In this document: in pieces, positions 45,790-54,966 of the stretch
How the letters are laid out: each line of letters opens with the position of its first letter
How positions within the stretch are numbered: position 1 is the stretch's first letter
Assembly (NCBI GenBank): GCA_964521285.1
Contig: CAZFQS010000002.1
Coordinates: 124,001-188,000 of the forward strand
Source of the DNA: G020354785 sp964521285
Lineage (GTDB): Bacteria > Bacteroidota > Bacteroidia > Bacteroidales > UBA10428
Direction: 5' to 3'
DNA: 64,000 bases
Translations under genes and position numbers: made by a program
Notes under the pieces: model-generated
Told to the model about the DNA's origin: nothing
Seen by the model: the letters and a program-made list of their open reading frames with translations, nothing else
The model's database searches: none

Positions 45790-47169
45790 TTACTCTGTTT
45801 TATTAGGTAATTCAAGACCAATCTTATACTTTTTATCCGACCTCAACAGAAGTATGGCAAAAAAGACTCCCAAAATCCCAAGAAAAGCCAGCATTAATAT
45901 TGAGTAGGTATAATTATATACTGCCTGCCCGCTTGAAACCATCTCCTGGGTAATACCCGGATTGGTAATATCAAGTACATGGCCTATTAACAATGGAAAC
46001 AGCCATAATCCTATATTCTGGACAGAAAACATGAATCCATATGCTGTTCCGATTTTTTCGGTTTCCACAATTTTAGCAACAGAAGGCCACATAGCAGCAG
46101 GGACCAGTGAAAATGCAACACCCAGGACAAACATGGGAAGGTAAGGATTCAATTGAGTGAAAGTAAAAGTCAGATGAACCAATATTAATAATAGAGAACC
46201 AAGAATCATTACTGAAGCAGATCTACCTTTTATATCGGTGAACCATCCAATCAATGGTGTAAAAACAATTGTGCCAAATGGTAATATAGATGTTATCTTG
46301 CCTGCCAGCTCTCCCGGTAAACCAAACTTATTTTCAAGCATGTCAGTAGCATATTTTAAAAACGGAAAAACTGCTGAATAAAATGTTACACATAATAATG
46401 TAATATAGATAAAAGAAGGTATTTTAATTAGTTTAACCACATCCCTGAGACGAAATTCTTCATCGGCAGAATGAGATAATTTGTAATTTTTAATTCTGTC
46501 ATACTTCAGATCAAAAAATATATATATGATAAACGTTAGTATTGCAATAACCAGCAAACTTGCAGCAAACCAGATCGGACGGTTCCAGAAATCACTTGTT
46601 GAAAGATCCCTTGAGAAAAACAAGGCTAAGGCAGTACCCAGTCGTGCTATTGCTATGTTTATACCCAGTGCCATGGCTAGCTCCTTTCCTTTAAACCATT
46701 TAACAACCACTTTGGAAACAACAACAATACTGGTTTCAGCGCCCAGACCAAAAAGAAAGAATCCTAATGTCATCATCTTTAATGCAGGTGAATAGGACTG
46801 CAGAAAAGTACCCATAAAATTGTATCCCGGGCCCCCGCTGTTAAAATAATCTGATGCTCCATATGCTGTGAGAAAGGAACCTATTGCCATAAATGATGTG
46901 AAAATAACACCTGTAATCCTGATTCCTATCTTATCAAGAATAATCCCACCCACAACAGCCATCGCCAAAAATACATTTGGTATGGAATAAGCGGATACAA
47001 TAAAGCCGTAGGCAGTATTACTCAATCCAAGGTGCTCTCTTAATAAAGTTTGCAAGGGTGAAAGAGCATCATAAAAATAATAATTCGCAGCCATTACTAT
47101 GCTAACTACGATCAGAACAACCCAGCGAAGGGATTTGATATCACTTAAAGACTTGCTAATATTATTCAT
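45790..47169 (-). CDS. Major facilitator superfamily transporter
   Basis: 459 residues from the preferred ATG at 47169 (MNNISKSLSDIKSLRWVVLI). The frame extends 49 codons upstream, but that part is Lys/Asn-rich and has no family character. Twelve membrane helices; the MFS motif GGIILDKIGIRITG lies after TM2 and GWFTDIKGRSA after TM8. The substrate cannot be told from sequence; the layout resembles anion and organic-acid carriers. It is divergent from a phosphofructokinase gene and convergent with purA. Confidence 0.8.
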   Translation of the reverse strand: MNNISKSLSDIKSLRWVVLIVVSIVMAANYYFYDALSPLQTLLREHLGLSNTAYGFIVSAYSIPNVFLAMAVVGGIILDKIGIRITGVIFTSFMAIGSFLTAYGASDYFNSGGPGYNFMGTFLQSYSPALKMMTLGFFLFGLGAETSIVVVSKVVVKWFKGKELAMALGINIAIARLGTALALFFSRDLSTSDFWNRPIWFAASLLVIAILTFIIYIFFDLKYDRIKNYKLSHSADEEFRLRDVVKLIKIPSFIYITLLCVTFYSAVFPFLKYATDMLENKFGLPGELAGKITSILPFGTIVFTPLIGWFTDIKGRSASVMILGSLLLILVHLTFTFTQLNPYLPMFVLGVAFSLVPAAMWPSVAKIVETEKIGTAYGFMFSVQNIGLWLFPLLIGHVLDITNPGITQEMVSSGQAVYNYTYSILMLAFLGILGVFFAILLLRSDKKYKIGLELPNKTE

Positions 47170-47336
47170 GTAACCGGATTTTAAATGCAAATTTTTAAAA
47201 ATAAGACTTTTATTATTTAAGTGTATAGGGATTTTAAAATTTATTTGTTTTTTAAAATTTATTTTCATCTTTGCTTTTTTAAAATATGTTATAAAACAAT
47301 TCATAAACCTAATCAACTTAAAAAGATATAAATCCT

Positions 47337-48554
47337 ATGAAAGAAGCAGTTGCTATTTTGTGTGCAGGAGGTCCTGCTCCCGGAATAAACACAGTTATCG
47401 GATCTGTTACCAAGGTATTTTCAAATGCAGGTTATAATGTTTTAGGAGTTCATGGTGGCTATAGTACAATTTTCAAAAAAGAACCCGATTTCGAATACCT
47501 TGATTTCGATTTTGCTGATAAAATTTACAGCAGCGGTGGTTCAATCTTAAGAATGAGCAGGCATAAACCTGATGACTCGGAATTCAAAATAGATTTCTTC
47601 GTAAAAAATAATATAAAGCTGCTTGTTACAATTGGCGGTGATGATACAGCCTCAACTGCTAACAGGCTAAGCAAATTTCTGGCAACTCACAAAGTACAGG
47701 TATCAAATATTCATGTTCCCAAGACTATTGATAATGATCTGCCATTACCTGAAGGAAGTCCGACTTTCGGATACCATTCAGCAAAAGAAGAAGGTGTTAG
47801 ACTGGCAGCGACCATTTATGAAGATGCACGAACAAGCGGGAACTGGTTTATAGTCTCTGCAATGGGCAGAGAAGCAGGTCATTTGGCATTTGGGATTGGT
47901 ACTTCATGCCATTATCCGATGATTATTATACCTGAGATGTTTAATAAGACCAAAGTAAACTTCGACAAGATTATAAGACTTGTAATATCTTCAATTGTTA
48001 AAAGACTTATCCTTAACATAAGTTATGGCGCAGCTATTATTAGTGAAGGAGTTTTTCATCTTATGAGCGATGAAGAAATAGAAGGAACAGGAATAAACTT
48101 TACCTATGATGAACACGGGCATCCCGAATTAGGTAATGTGAGTAAATCACACATTTTTAATATGCTCTTACAGTACCGTTTAAAAAGACTTAATATAAAT
48201 GTCAGAAGCCGACCAAATGAAATTGGATATGAGCTTAGATGTTGCAGACCAATTGCATATGACCTGGCATATGCAACTTTATTAGGTACAGGTGTTATAA
48301 AACTATATCGCGAAGGCAAATCAGGTTGTATGATCACTGTTGATACAAAAGGTGATGTTTCCCCTCTTTACCTTAAAGATGTTGAAGATAAGGATGGTAA
48401 AATAAAAACGAGATTAGTGAATATTGAATCACAAAGGGTGAAATTAGTTTTTGAGAATAACCTGCATTATATTAATAAAGCTGATTATAAGGCTGTGAAA
48501 AAATATTTACCTGACCCCGAAAATTACGATTTTAAGAAAATACTAAACTGGTGA
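47337..48554 (+). CDS. Phosphofructokinase, PPi-type (first of two)
   Basis: 405 residues. AILCAGGPAPGINTVIGSV (phosphoryl donor loop), the GGDDT motif (100-104) and PKTIDND (128-134) place it in the PPi-type group: Asp in GGDDT and Lys in PKTIDND block ATP binding in this family, so pyrophosphate is the likely donor. It phosphorylates fructose 6-phosphate reversibly in glycolysis and gluconeogenesis. MGREAGH and the C-terminal sugar-binding region are present. A second, clearly related copy follows 121 bases later. It is divergent from the MFS gene. Confidence 0.85.
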   Translation: MKEAVAILCAGGPAPGINTVIGSVTKVFSNAGYNVLGVHGGYSTIFKKEPDFEYLDFDFADKIYSSGGSILRMSRHKPDDSEFKIDFFVKNNIKLLVTIGGDDTASTANRLSKFLATHKVQVSNIHVPKTIDNDLPLPEGSPTFGYHSAKEEGVRLAATIYEDARTSGNWFIVSAMGREAGHLAFGIGTSCHYPMIIIPEMFNKTKVNFDKIIRLVISSIVKRLILNISYGAAIISEGVFHLMSDEEIEGTGINFTYDEHGHPELGNVSKSHIFNMLLQYRLKRLNINVRSRPNEIGYELRCCRPIAYDLAYATLLGTGVIKLYREGKSGCMITVDTKGDVSPLYLKDVEDKDGKIKTRLVNIESQRVKLVFENNLHYINKADYKAVKKYLPDPENYDFKKILNW

Positions 48555-48675
48555 TAAGAATGTTAAACTTTACTATCTTTACTTTTAATTTAATTCTCTA
48601 TATTTAGTTAATTATATTATTCTGAAATAATACTTTTATCAGGCATTATAACTATTTAATCTTAAAGTTCTTATT

Positions 48676-49884
48676 ATGGTTTATGTAAAAAAGAAGAAAG
48701 GCACTATAGCAATACTAACCGGAGGGGGTGATGTTCCCGGTTTAAATCCGGCAATCAGGGCTATTACTATCAGAGCACTTAGAGAAGGATATCAGGTTAT
48801 TGGATTGCGTAAGGGCTGGGCTGGTTTATTAGAATTGACCAGGGATGAAAAAGTAGATAATAGTGATAAATACATTACTTTAACTGAAGAAATAGTCAAT
48901 AAAGCAGGAAGAACAGGCGGAACCTTTCTTCACACATCAAGAACAAGGCCCAGTCATGTACCAAAAATTCTTGTCCCTGAACAGTACAAGAGCAAATATA
49001 CCAGTGATATTAACGATCTTACTCCGGAGATAATTAAGAATTTGGATTTTCTAAACGTTGATTATTTAATCCCTATTGGAGGAGATGACACCTTAAGCTA
49101 TGGTGTAAGACTCTATGCAGAAGGTGTTAAAGTACTGGCAATACCCAAAACCATGGATAATGATGTACCTGGCACAGATTACTGCATTGGTTTCAGCACC
49201 TGTGTGACCCGTACAATACAAATGTGCAACACTCTGAGAACTACGGCCGGTTCACATGAAAGAATCCTTGTCCTTGAGGTTTTCGGCAGGTATGCGGGTT
49301 TCACTGCTATGTTACCTACAATGGCAGGGGCCGCAAACAGATGTGTCATTCCCGAATATAAATTTGATATTGAAAAACTTACAAAATTACTGGTTCAAGA
49401 CAGGAACAAGAATCCAAGTAAATACTCGGTCGTTCTTGTCTCTGAAGGAGCAGTATTTGAAGGAAGCAGTGAGATGATATATAAGTCCACTGAAAAAGAT
49501 GCATATGGCCATGCTAAATTAGGAGGAATAAGTGATGCCGTTTCAATCAAAATTAAAGAACTGTCTCCCGGGTTTAATGAGGGAAAGAGAATAAATGTAA
49601 TTAATCAGCAATTGGGCTATCTTGTAAGGGGTGGAGATCCTGATGCTATTGATTCAATTGTACCGATGGCTTACGGGAATCTGGCGCTGGACCTTGTATT
49701 AAAAGGCATTCATGGAAGACTTGTTGTTCTAAGAAACGGACGATATGACAATGCTCCTATTGATGTTGTTACAAGTACAAACAAGGTCGTGGATGTAAAG
49801 AGACATTATAATGGTGATAGATTAAGACCTCATTATAAAAGTTTCGAATTCCAGCCATTATTTATCATGACTGGCAGTCATTAG
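48676..49884 (+). CDS. Phosphofructokinase, PPi-type (second of two)
   Basis: 402 residues. ILTGGGDVPGLNPAIRAIT (donor loop), IGGDDTLSYG (134-143) and IPKTMDNDVPGTDYCIGFST (156-175) again indicate a pyrophosphate-dependent enzyme; VFGRYAG follows. It differs from the first copy in the 12-residue Lys-rich start, in an insert around residues 85-120 and in the C-terminus, so the two are old paralogs, perhaps subunits or condition-specific forms. It ends in a strong bidirectional terminator shared with the next, convergent gene. Confidence 0.85.
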   Translation: MVYVKKKKGTIAILTGGGDVPGLNPAIRAITIRALREGYQVIGLRKGWAGLLELTRDEKVDNSDKYITLTEEIVNKAGRTGGTFLHTSRTRPSHVPKILVPEQYKSKYTSDINDLTPEIIKNLDFLNVDYLIPIGGDDTLSYGVRLYAEGVKVLAIPKTMDNDVPGTDYCIGFSTCVTRTIQMCNTLRTTAGSHERILVLEVFGRYAGFTAMLPTMAGAANRCVIPEYKFDIEKLTKLLVQDRNKNPSKYSVVLVSEGAVFEGSSEMIYKSTEKDAYGHAKLGGISDAVSIKIKELSPGFNEGKRINVINQQLGYLVRGGDPDAIDSIVPMAYGNLALDLVLKGIHGRLVVLRNGRYDNAPIDVVTSTNKVVDVKRHYNGDRLRPHYKSFEFQPLFIMTGSH

Positions 49885-49901
49885 GATAAATTAATTAAAA
49901 T

Positions 49902-49937
49902 AAATAAGCGATATATCTAAATCGCTTATTTTTTTTC
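49902..49937. terminator. Bidirectional terminator between PFK and SPOR lipoprotein genes
   Basis: AATAAGCGAT (49903-49912) pairs with ATCGCTTATT (49921-49930), with T runs on both strands. The right arm contains the stop codon of the SPOR gene (49926-49928), so one hairpin ends both genes. Confidence 0.8.
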
Positions 49938-50399
49938 GTATATCCAGGCTTTATTTGTAATCTCTGCTCTCACTGCTGGTAATTCACTCTTACTTGTACG
50001 CAAATTGTTAAATGAACGTACTGAGACCATATGATATCCATCATCTCTTAATATAATCTCAGCCTTATATCCCCTATTTTGCATTTTTTTCGCATAACTC
50101 TCCGCATAATCAGGTATCATAAAACAGCCTGTAATAATATAATACCTGTTACCTGAACTGGGAAAATTAGTCTGAAACATATTTCCCTCTTTACCAACTG
50201 TTATGTCTGTCTCTGTTACAATCTGCTGCAAGTCAGGCTGGATATCTGCTGAGTCAGGTTCCACCGACTTATCCAATTCCTCTGCATAATTAATAAGGGT
50301 ATCAACTTTTTTTGAGAATAACCTCTTCTCTTCAAAATATTTGCACCCGGTAATTAAAATCGCTAAAACAATATACAGAAGTATTTTTTTCATCCGCAT
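49926..50399 (-). CDS. SPOR-domain lipoprotein
   Basis: 157 residues. Lipobox ILITGC (Cys19). The C-terminal part (about 85-155) is a SPOR-type fold: NRYYIITGCFMIPDYAESYAKKMQNRGYKAEIIL then DGYHMVSVRSFNNL. SPOR domains bind denuded peptidoglycan, so an outer membrane to cell wall or division-site role is likely. The lead from Cys to the SPOR domain is charged and flexible. Either the ATG at 50399 or the one two codons later gives the same signal peptide. Confidence 0.8.
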   Translation of the reverse strand: MRMKKILLYIVLAILITGCKYFEEKRLFSKKVDTLINYAEELDKSVEPDSADIQPDLQQIVTETDITVGKEGNMFQTNFPSSGNRYYIITGCFMIPDYAESYAKKMQNRGYKAEIILRDDGYHMVSVRSFNNLRTSKSELPAVRAEITNKAWIYEKK

Positions 50400-50460
50400 A
50401 AATTTTAATTTTTTGAATAAATAAAAATTTTCCCGAAGTTATAATATTTTATGTTAATTT

Positions 50461-50485
50461 AAAAGCTGCAATGATTGCAGCTTTT
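50461..50485 (-). terminator. Terminator of the 50521-51045 lipoprotein gene
   Basis: AAAAGCTGCAA and TTGCAGCTTTT are perfect inverted arms with a three-base loop, 36 bases after the stop codon. The end is TTTT and the stem can act on both strands. Confidence 0.7.
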
Positions 50486-50520
50486 AAACATTTAATAACA
50501 TTAAGGGGTAATCCGAATTA

Positions 50521-51045
50521 TTATATTCCTAGAGTTATTTTGTATTTTAACTTAGCCCTGATTTTCATTGATTCTTCCAAATCCTCATCCAGAAACAGTT
50601 TTATGGTTAATTTATAAGAATCAGCCTTAAGATAATCTTTTAATTCCCCTGTATATACATCTAAAGTTGAAAAAGTCAATCCATCCGGAACATTATCCTT
50701 TGATGCAAGAGTAATTGCAGGAAGACCTGTGGCTTCAATAATAATTTCAATGGATTCGACAGGATCGAAATTTCCACCATCTTCAATAACTTCAGCCGTT
50801 GCTTCATGTAACTTTACTGATTCAAGATCAGCCAGATTATGTCCTTCTTCTTTAATAATGCTGTCTAAATCAGTACTTAGCATCTTGTAAGATTCAACAT
50901 AATTGCCTTTTTCCTCAGGATTTACTATAAAATCAACTGAAGAATAATCTGTTTCAAAGGTAAAATCCAGCAGATTTTCACATCCCCCTATTACTATTAT
51001 TATTAGTAATAAGGTTAATACTGTTTCAAATTTTAATTTATTCAT
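50521..51045 (-). CDS. Lipoprotein of unknown function
   Basis: 174 residues. Lipobox IVIGGC (Cys22). The mature part has no recognised motif; it is acidic and looks like a beta-sandwich, with alternating hydrophobic strands such as IEIIIEATGLPAITLA and a C-terminal strand SMKIRAKLKYKITLG. A similar pattern is seen in some Bacteroidota adhesin-type lipoproteins, but this is weak. It is transcribed alone, with its own terminator; the upstream region is shared with the divergent response regulator gene. Confidence 0.65.
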   Translation of the reverse strand: MNKLKFETVLTLLLIIIVIGGCENLLDFTFETDYSSVDFIVNPEEKGNYVESYKMLSTDLDSIIKEEGHNLADLESVKLHEATAEVIEDGGNFDPVESIEIIIEATGLPAITLASKDNVPDGLTFSTLDVYTGELKDYLKADSYKLTIKLFLDEDLEESMKIRAKLKYKITLGI

Positions 51046-51383
51046 AGTCAGTGAGATTTAAATTAGAATATTCTGGTTTCATAATAATCTTAAGTATAAG
51101 AATATTTAAAGATAAATAAACCCTGCTTTTTAATGACATTATTTTGATAAAATAGCATTTATCTTGGATAAAAGCACTGAAACCTGCTCAAATAAAAGAT
51201 TATACAAAAAATATCCACCATAGTTAAATATCGACCCAAAATTTATCACAAATTATTGATTATTCAGACTCTTAAAACAGGCTTTCATCAATAACATAAG
51301 TACGATTCACTACTTAATCAGTGTTCAACCGTATATAAAAGCAGAATATCATTAACAGATTAATGAATTAAATAATACTCATA
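51046..51383. other. Divergent intergenic region
   Basis: 338 bases, AT-rich, no convincing gene in any frame. It must hold the promoters of the lipoprotein gene (left) and the response regulator gene (right). Only partial -7 matches such as TATCTTGG are seen, so no promoter is assigned. Confidence 0.4.
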
Positions 51384-51794
51384 ATGGACTATAACTGGCA
51401 AAACTATACAGTATTGATAGCAGAAGACGATGAAATATGTTATAAATATATAGAGCTCGTATTATCAAGAAAAACCAATATAAACATTATTTGGGCTGTT
51501 ACCGGGAAACAAGCTGTAGATTACTGCAAATTATATGATCATATTGACATCGTATTAATGGACATCCAATTACCTGAATTAGATGGTTATGAAGCAACCC
51601 GTCAGATTAAATCCAATAAGCCAAACTTGCCGGTTATCATACAAAGTGCCAATACACTCAATGATGAGCTGGAAAAATGTATTGAAGTTGGATGTGAGGC
51701 ATATGTAACAAAACCGTTAGACATACCCGTATTGTTTAAGAAAATGGACAGCCTTTTGAATACAGTTCCTTCCAATAGAATCTTCATAAAATAA
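51384..51794 (+). CDS. Single-domain response regulator
   Basis: 136 residues, one receiver domain and nothing more. AEDDE (Asp15/16), phosphoacceptor Asp60 in VLMDIQLPELDGYEATRQIK, Ser88 in IIQSAN and Lys110 in YVTKPLD are all in place. The family relays phosphate or binds a partner. No histidine kinase is adjacent, so the partner is encoded elsewhere. The next gene in the same direction is an acyl-CoA synthetase 83 bases away; a link is not implied. Confidence 0.9.
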   Translation: MDYNWQNYTVLIAEDDEICYKYIELVLSRKTNINIIWAVTGKQAVDYCKLYDHIDIVLMDIQLPELDGYEATRQIKSNKPNLPVIIQSANTLNDELEKCIEVGCEAYVTKPLDIPVLFKKMDSLLNTVPSNRIFIK

Positions 51795-51877
51795 GTACCT
51801 TAATTTTTTAATTTCTTTTACCTCTAAGAATAGGATTTTTTATATATTGGGTATTATTATACTCAACATAAATAATT

Positions 51878-53791
51878 ATGCAAACAATAATCAGTTTATT
51901 TGAAGATTGTGCTGCAAAATACAGTAATAATGTATTTATTCTGGAAAAAAAGAATAACAAGTACGAAGGCTATACATATAAAGAAATATTATCAGAGGTT
52001 TATAAGTTCGCTGCCGGTTTAATAAATAACGGGATACAAAAAGGTGATCGAATTGCTCTCCTTTCTGAGGGAAGATGTGACTGGTTCATCAGTGAACTTG
52101 GAATTTTATATGCAGGAGCAATAAATGTACCCCTTTCTGTTAAATTAACTGAACCTGGCGAGATAAAATTCAGAATTGAACACTCTGGTTCAAGGATGCT
52201 TATAGTATCCAGGAATCAGTTCAAAAAGTTAAGTCCGGTTAAACATAAAATTAAGTGCCTGGAAAAAGTCATTCTGCTTGATCCTGCAGAAAAATATGAT
52301 GATAATGAATTATTGTTTGGCGATATGATCAAGTCAGGTGAAAAATATTTAGAGAAACATACAAAAGATCTTAAAGAAATATCATCCTCGGTAAAGGGGA
52401 ACGACTATGCGAATATAACCTATACCTCGGGAACTACGGCTGATCCAAAAGGTATAATCTTATCTCATAGGAACTATACGGCAAATGTTGAACAATCACT
52501 CAGCCTTTTCAGTGTACCTGACTGGTGGACAACGCTTTTGATATTACCATGGGATCATTCCTTTGCACATACATGCGGCATATATACACTAATGTCATGC
52601 GGAGCAAGCATGGCATCAGTTCATATTGGTAAAACACCTATGGAAACACTTAAAAATATACCTGTCAATATTAAAGAAATACGTCCCTGCTTTTTGCTAA
52701 GTGTCCCTGCCCTGGCTAAAAACTTCAGAAAGAATATTGAAAAAGGAATAAGTGAAAAAGGACCGGTAATAGAAAAAATATTTATGCGAGCACTTAAACT
52801 GGCTTATTCCTATAACGGGGATGGCCGGAACAGGGGTAAGGGTTTAAGAATCCTTAAAAAACCTTTGTATAATCTGTATGATAAAATATTATTCAGCAAA
52901 ATCAGGGAAGGTTTCGGGGGCAGACTTGAATTTTTCGTCGGCGGCGGCGCCTTACTGGACATTGAACTACAGAAGTTCTTTTATGCTATCGGGATGCCTA
53001 TGTACCAGGGTTACGGACTTTCTGAAGCTGCTCCGTCAATTTCAGCTAATAACCCTGAAAATCATAAAATGGGCTCCTCAGGGAGAGTGGCTAAAAATAT
53101 AAAGCTAAAAATATGTGATGAGAATGGTAATGAATTGCCGGTCGGAGAAAAAGGAGAGATAGTCATTAAAGGAGAAAATGTAATGGCTGGTTACTGGAAT
53201 AACGAAAAGGCAACAAGAGAAGTTATTAAAGACGGCTGGTTATATACAGGTGATCTGGGCTATCTTGACAAAGACGGATTTCTCTTTGTCCTCGGCCGAA
53301 CCAAAAGCCTTTTAATTGCAGACGACGGAGAAAAATACAGTCCGGAAGGTATAGAAGAGGCAATGACTGAACATTCAGTGTTTTTTGAACAGTGTATGCT
53401 TTTCAATAACCAGAGGGCATACACAATTATCCTTCTGTATCCCAGCAAAGAAGCAATAAAAAGATGGATTAATGCCAATAAAATAGATGTTAAACGGACT
53501 GAAGGCCAGGAATCAGTGCTCAGATTAATTGAAGGGGAGATTAACAAATTCAGAACAGGGGGAAAATCTGAAATAATGTTTCCACAGCGCTGGCTGCCTG
53601 CTGCTATTGGCATATTGGACGAAGGTTTTACTGAAGAGAATCACCTGCTCAACAGCACCCTGAAAATGGTAAGAGGCAAAATAACCGAGCGATACAAGGG
53701 ATTAATTGACTATTTGTATACACCTGAAGCAAAAAATATCTGTAATCCTGAAAACATTAAAACAATCCGTAAACTGCTTTCCATAGAATAG
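51878..53791 (+). CDS. Long-chain acyl-CoA synthetase (AMP-forming)
   Basis: 637 residues. The adenylation signature NITYTSGTTADPKGIILSH is at about 178-196, then WDHSFAHTCGIYTLM, GYGLSEAAPSISAN (about 377) and YTGDLGYLDKDGFLFVLGRTK (about 456-476). The C-terminal lysine needed for adenylate formation is in the usual last ~30 residues (TLKMVRGKITERYKG). It activates fatty acids with ATP and CoA. Length and motif layout match the FadD/long-chain group; substrate chain length is not certain. It is followed by an inverted repeat and a convergent gene. Confidence 0.88.
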   Translation: MQTIISLFEDCAAKYSNNVFILEKKNNKYEGYTYKEILSEVYKFAAGLINNGIQKGDRIALLSEGRCDWFISELGILYAGAINVPLSVKLTEPGEIKFRIEHSGSRMLIVSRNQFKKLSPVKHKIKCLEKVILLDPAEKYDDNELLFGDMIKSGEKYLEKHTKDLKEISSSVKGNDYANITYTSGTTADPKGIILSHRNYTANVEQSLSLFSVPDWWTTLLILPWDHSFAHTCGIYTLMSCGASMASVHIGKTPMETLKNIPVNIKEIRPCFLLSVPALAKNFRKNIEKGISEKGPVIEKIFMRALKLAYSYNGDGRNRGKGLRILKKPLYNLYDKILFSKIREGFGGRLEFFVGGGALLDIELQKFFYAIGMPMYQGYGLSEAAPSISANNPENHKMGSSGRVAKNIKLKICDENGNELPVGEKGEIVIKGENVMAGYWNNEKATREVIKDGWLYTGDLGYLDKDGFLFVLGRTKSLLIADDGEKYSPEGIEEAMTEHSVFFEQCMLFNNQRAYTIILLYPSKEAIKRWINANKIDVKRTEGQESVLRLIEGEINKFRTGGKSEIMFPQRWLPAAIGILDEGFTEENHLLNSTLKMVRGKITERYKGLIDYLYTPEAKNICNPENIKTIRKLLSIE

Positions 53792-53793
53792 AA

Positions 53794-53866
53794 TCGGTAA
53801 TGTTGCCATGTTGTTCTTTTGCTCAATTATTCTATTGCTGAATTGCTGAGGGATAATCGTTACCGA
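53794..53866. repeat. Inverted repeat between convergent genes
   Basis: TCGGTAA (53794-53800) and TTACCGA (53860-53866) pair across a ~59-base interior that itself holds repeated TATTGCTGAATTGCTGA-like sequence. It may act as a loose terminator between the two genes. No T tract. Confidence 0.35.
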
Positions 53867-53870
53867 CTAT

Positions 53871-54794
53871 TTAGTTTTGGATTATGATCTTTTTTATCAT
53901 TAACAGATTTCTGGTATTATCATATATATTTAAGAAATACAGGCCTGAAGGAAAATCCGGGAATGTAAGAATATGTGTGTTATCCACCTGCTTATTTAAT
54001 ATTAATCTTCCCGTATAGTCAAATAGTTTTACATAAATAGTATTATTGCTCTTGCCAGCAAGAGAAGATAAATTGATATAATTATTAGCCGGATTCGGAT
54101 AGATTTCAAAATTATTTTTGCTTTCAAAATCATCTATAGAGGTTATAACATGGAAGCAATAACGTTTTGGATAGTATATTGAATCATTTCTCTTAAAACA
54201 ACTCAGTTCTTCGTATGTTCCGCAATCTGTAAAAACAACTCCGGGCAGAAATGGCATATAGAGATTTCCAACACCCTGAATCCAAACTCCATCATCTGCC
54301 GAACCCGATACACGCATCCGTTTAAGTTTTAAATTCCGGATTGATATGGAATCAATATTATAGACAAACAGACTTTCAATAAATAATGGGCCAGCCATAC
54401 AATAATCATAATAAAAAACCACACTATCATATAATATCGTATCATTTAGTTCTGCAGAAAAATCATAAAGTAATTGTTCCTGAGTTTGACCATTTTCGAT
54501 AATATACACTCTTTTTTTATCCAGGTCCTCCCTGATGGCTCCATAATAATATTTAATATTCTCGTTAACCGGTATAGTATCAGAAATTCTATATACCCTG
54601 GAATACTTAAAAGAATTTATTGTGGTATCACCAATCATACCATATGTGGAATATCTGGGAGTATCAACAAACATACTTTCATATTTTAACTGCCAGATCG
54701 GATTATCATCAGATGTGGGGAAATGTATTTCCTGGCTATTGATGTTAGTTATAAATGCAAATAAAACAACTACAAAAATTAAATCCTTTTTCAT
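53871..54794 (-). CDS. Secreted protein with type IX (type A) sorting domain
   Basis: 307 residues. Signal peptide (FVVVLFAFITNINSQ). The body (about 25-225) is beta-rich, with repeated Tyr-rich strands such as YKYSRVYRIS and CFKRNDSIYYPKRYC, and no catalytic motif that I recognise. The C-terminal ~80 residues are a type A sorting domain: FEIYPNPANNYINLSS, VKLFDYTGRLIL, FPSGLYFLNIYD, ending MIKKIIIQN. So it should be exported by type IX secretion. Stand-alone gene, divergent from metH. Confidence 0.82.
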   Translation of the reverse strand: MKKDLIFVVVLFAFITNINSQEIHFPTSDDNPIWQLKYESMFVDTPRYSTYGMIGDTTINSFKYSRVYRISDTIPVNENIKYYYGAIREDLDKKRVYIIENGQTQEQLLYDFSAELNDTILYDSVVFYYDYCMAGPLFIESLFVYNIDSISIRNLKLKRMRVSGSADDGVWIQGVGNLYMPFLPGVVFTDCGTYEELSCFKRNDSIYYPKRYCFHVITSIDDFESKNNFEIYPNPANNYINLSSLAGKSNNTIYVKLFDYTGRLILNKQVDNTHILTFPDFPSGLYFLNIYDNTRNLLMIKKIIIQN

Positions 54795-54898
54795 CTTCGT
54801 TGTTTTAATCTGGAATAATTAAAATTAACACAAAAAATCGAAAGTCTGATCTCTTTTTTTGAATTTAAAATCCAGCAACCAAACACAACTTCTCTTAC

Positions 54899-54933
54899 TT
54901 GTTGCTAACAGAACACATAATAGATTATATTTG
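54899..54933 (+). promoter_or_regulatory. Candidate promoter of metH
   Basis: TATATTTG (54926-54933) fits TAnnTTTG, and a TTGTTG-like -33 region at 54899-54904 is 21 bases upstream. It is 34 bases before the start. No cobalamin or SAM riboswitch was recognised in the gap 54795-54966. Confidence 0.5.
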
Positions 54934-54966
54934 CGTAACCGATTTGCATGAACATTTGTAATATAT

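Noticed and set aside
47170..47316. The 49-codon N-terminal extension of the MFS transporter
   Set aside because: Very Lys/Asn-rich, no TM or family similarity; the ATG at 47169 precedes TM1 at the normal distance.
54795..54966. Cobalamin or SAM riboswitch before metH
   Set aside because: Only 172 bases, much of it AT-rich, with no recognisable cobalamin box or SAM aptamer core; a plain -7/-33 promoter accounts for it.
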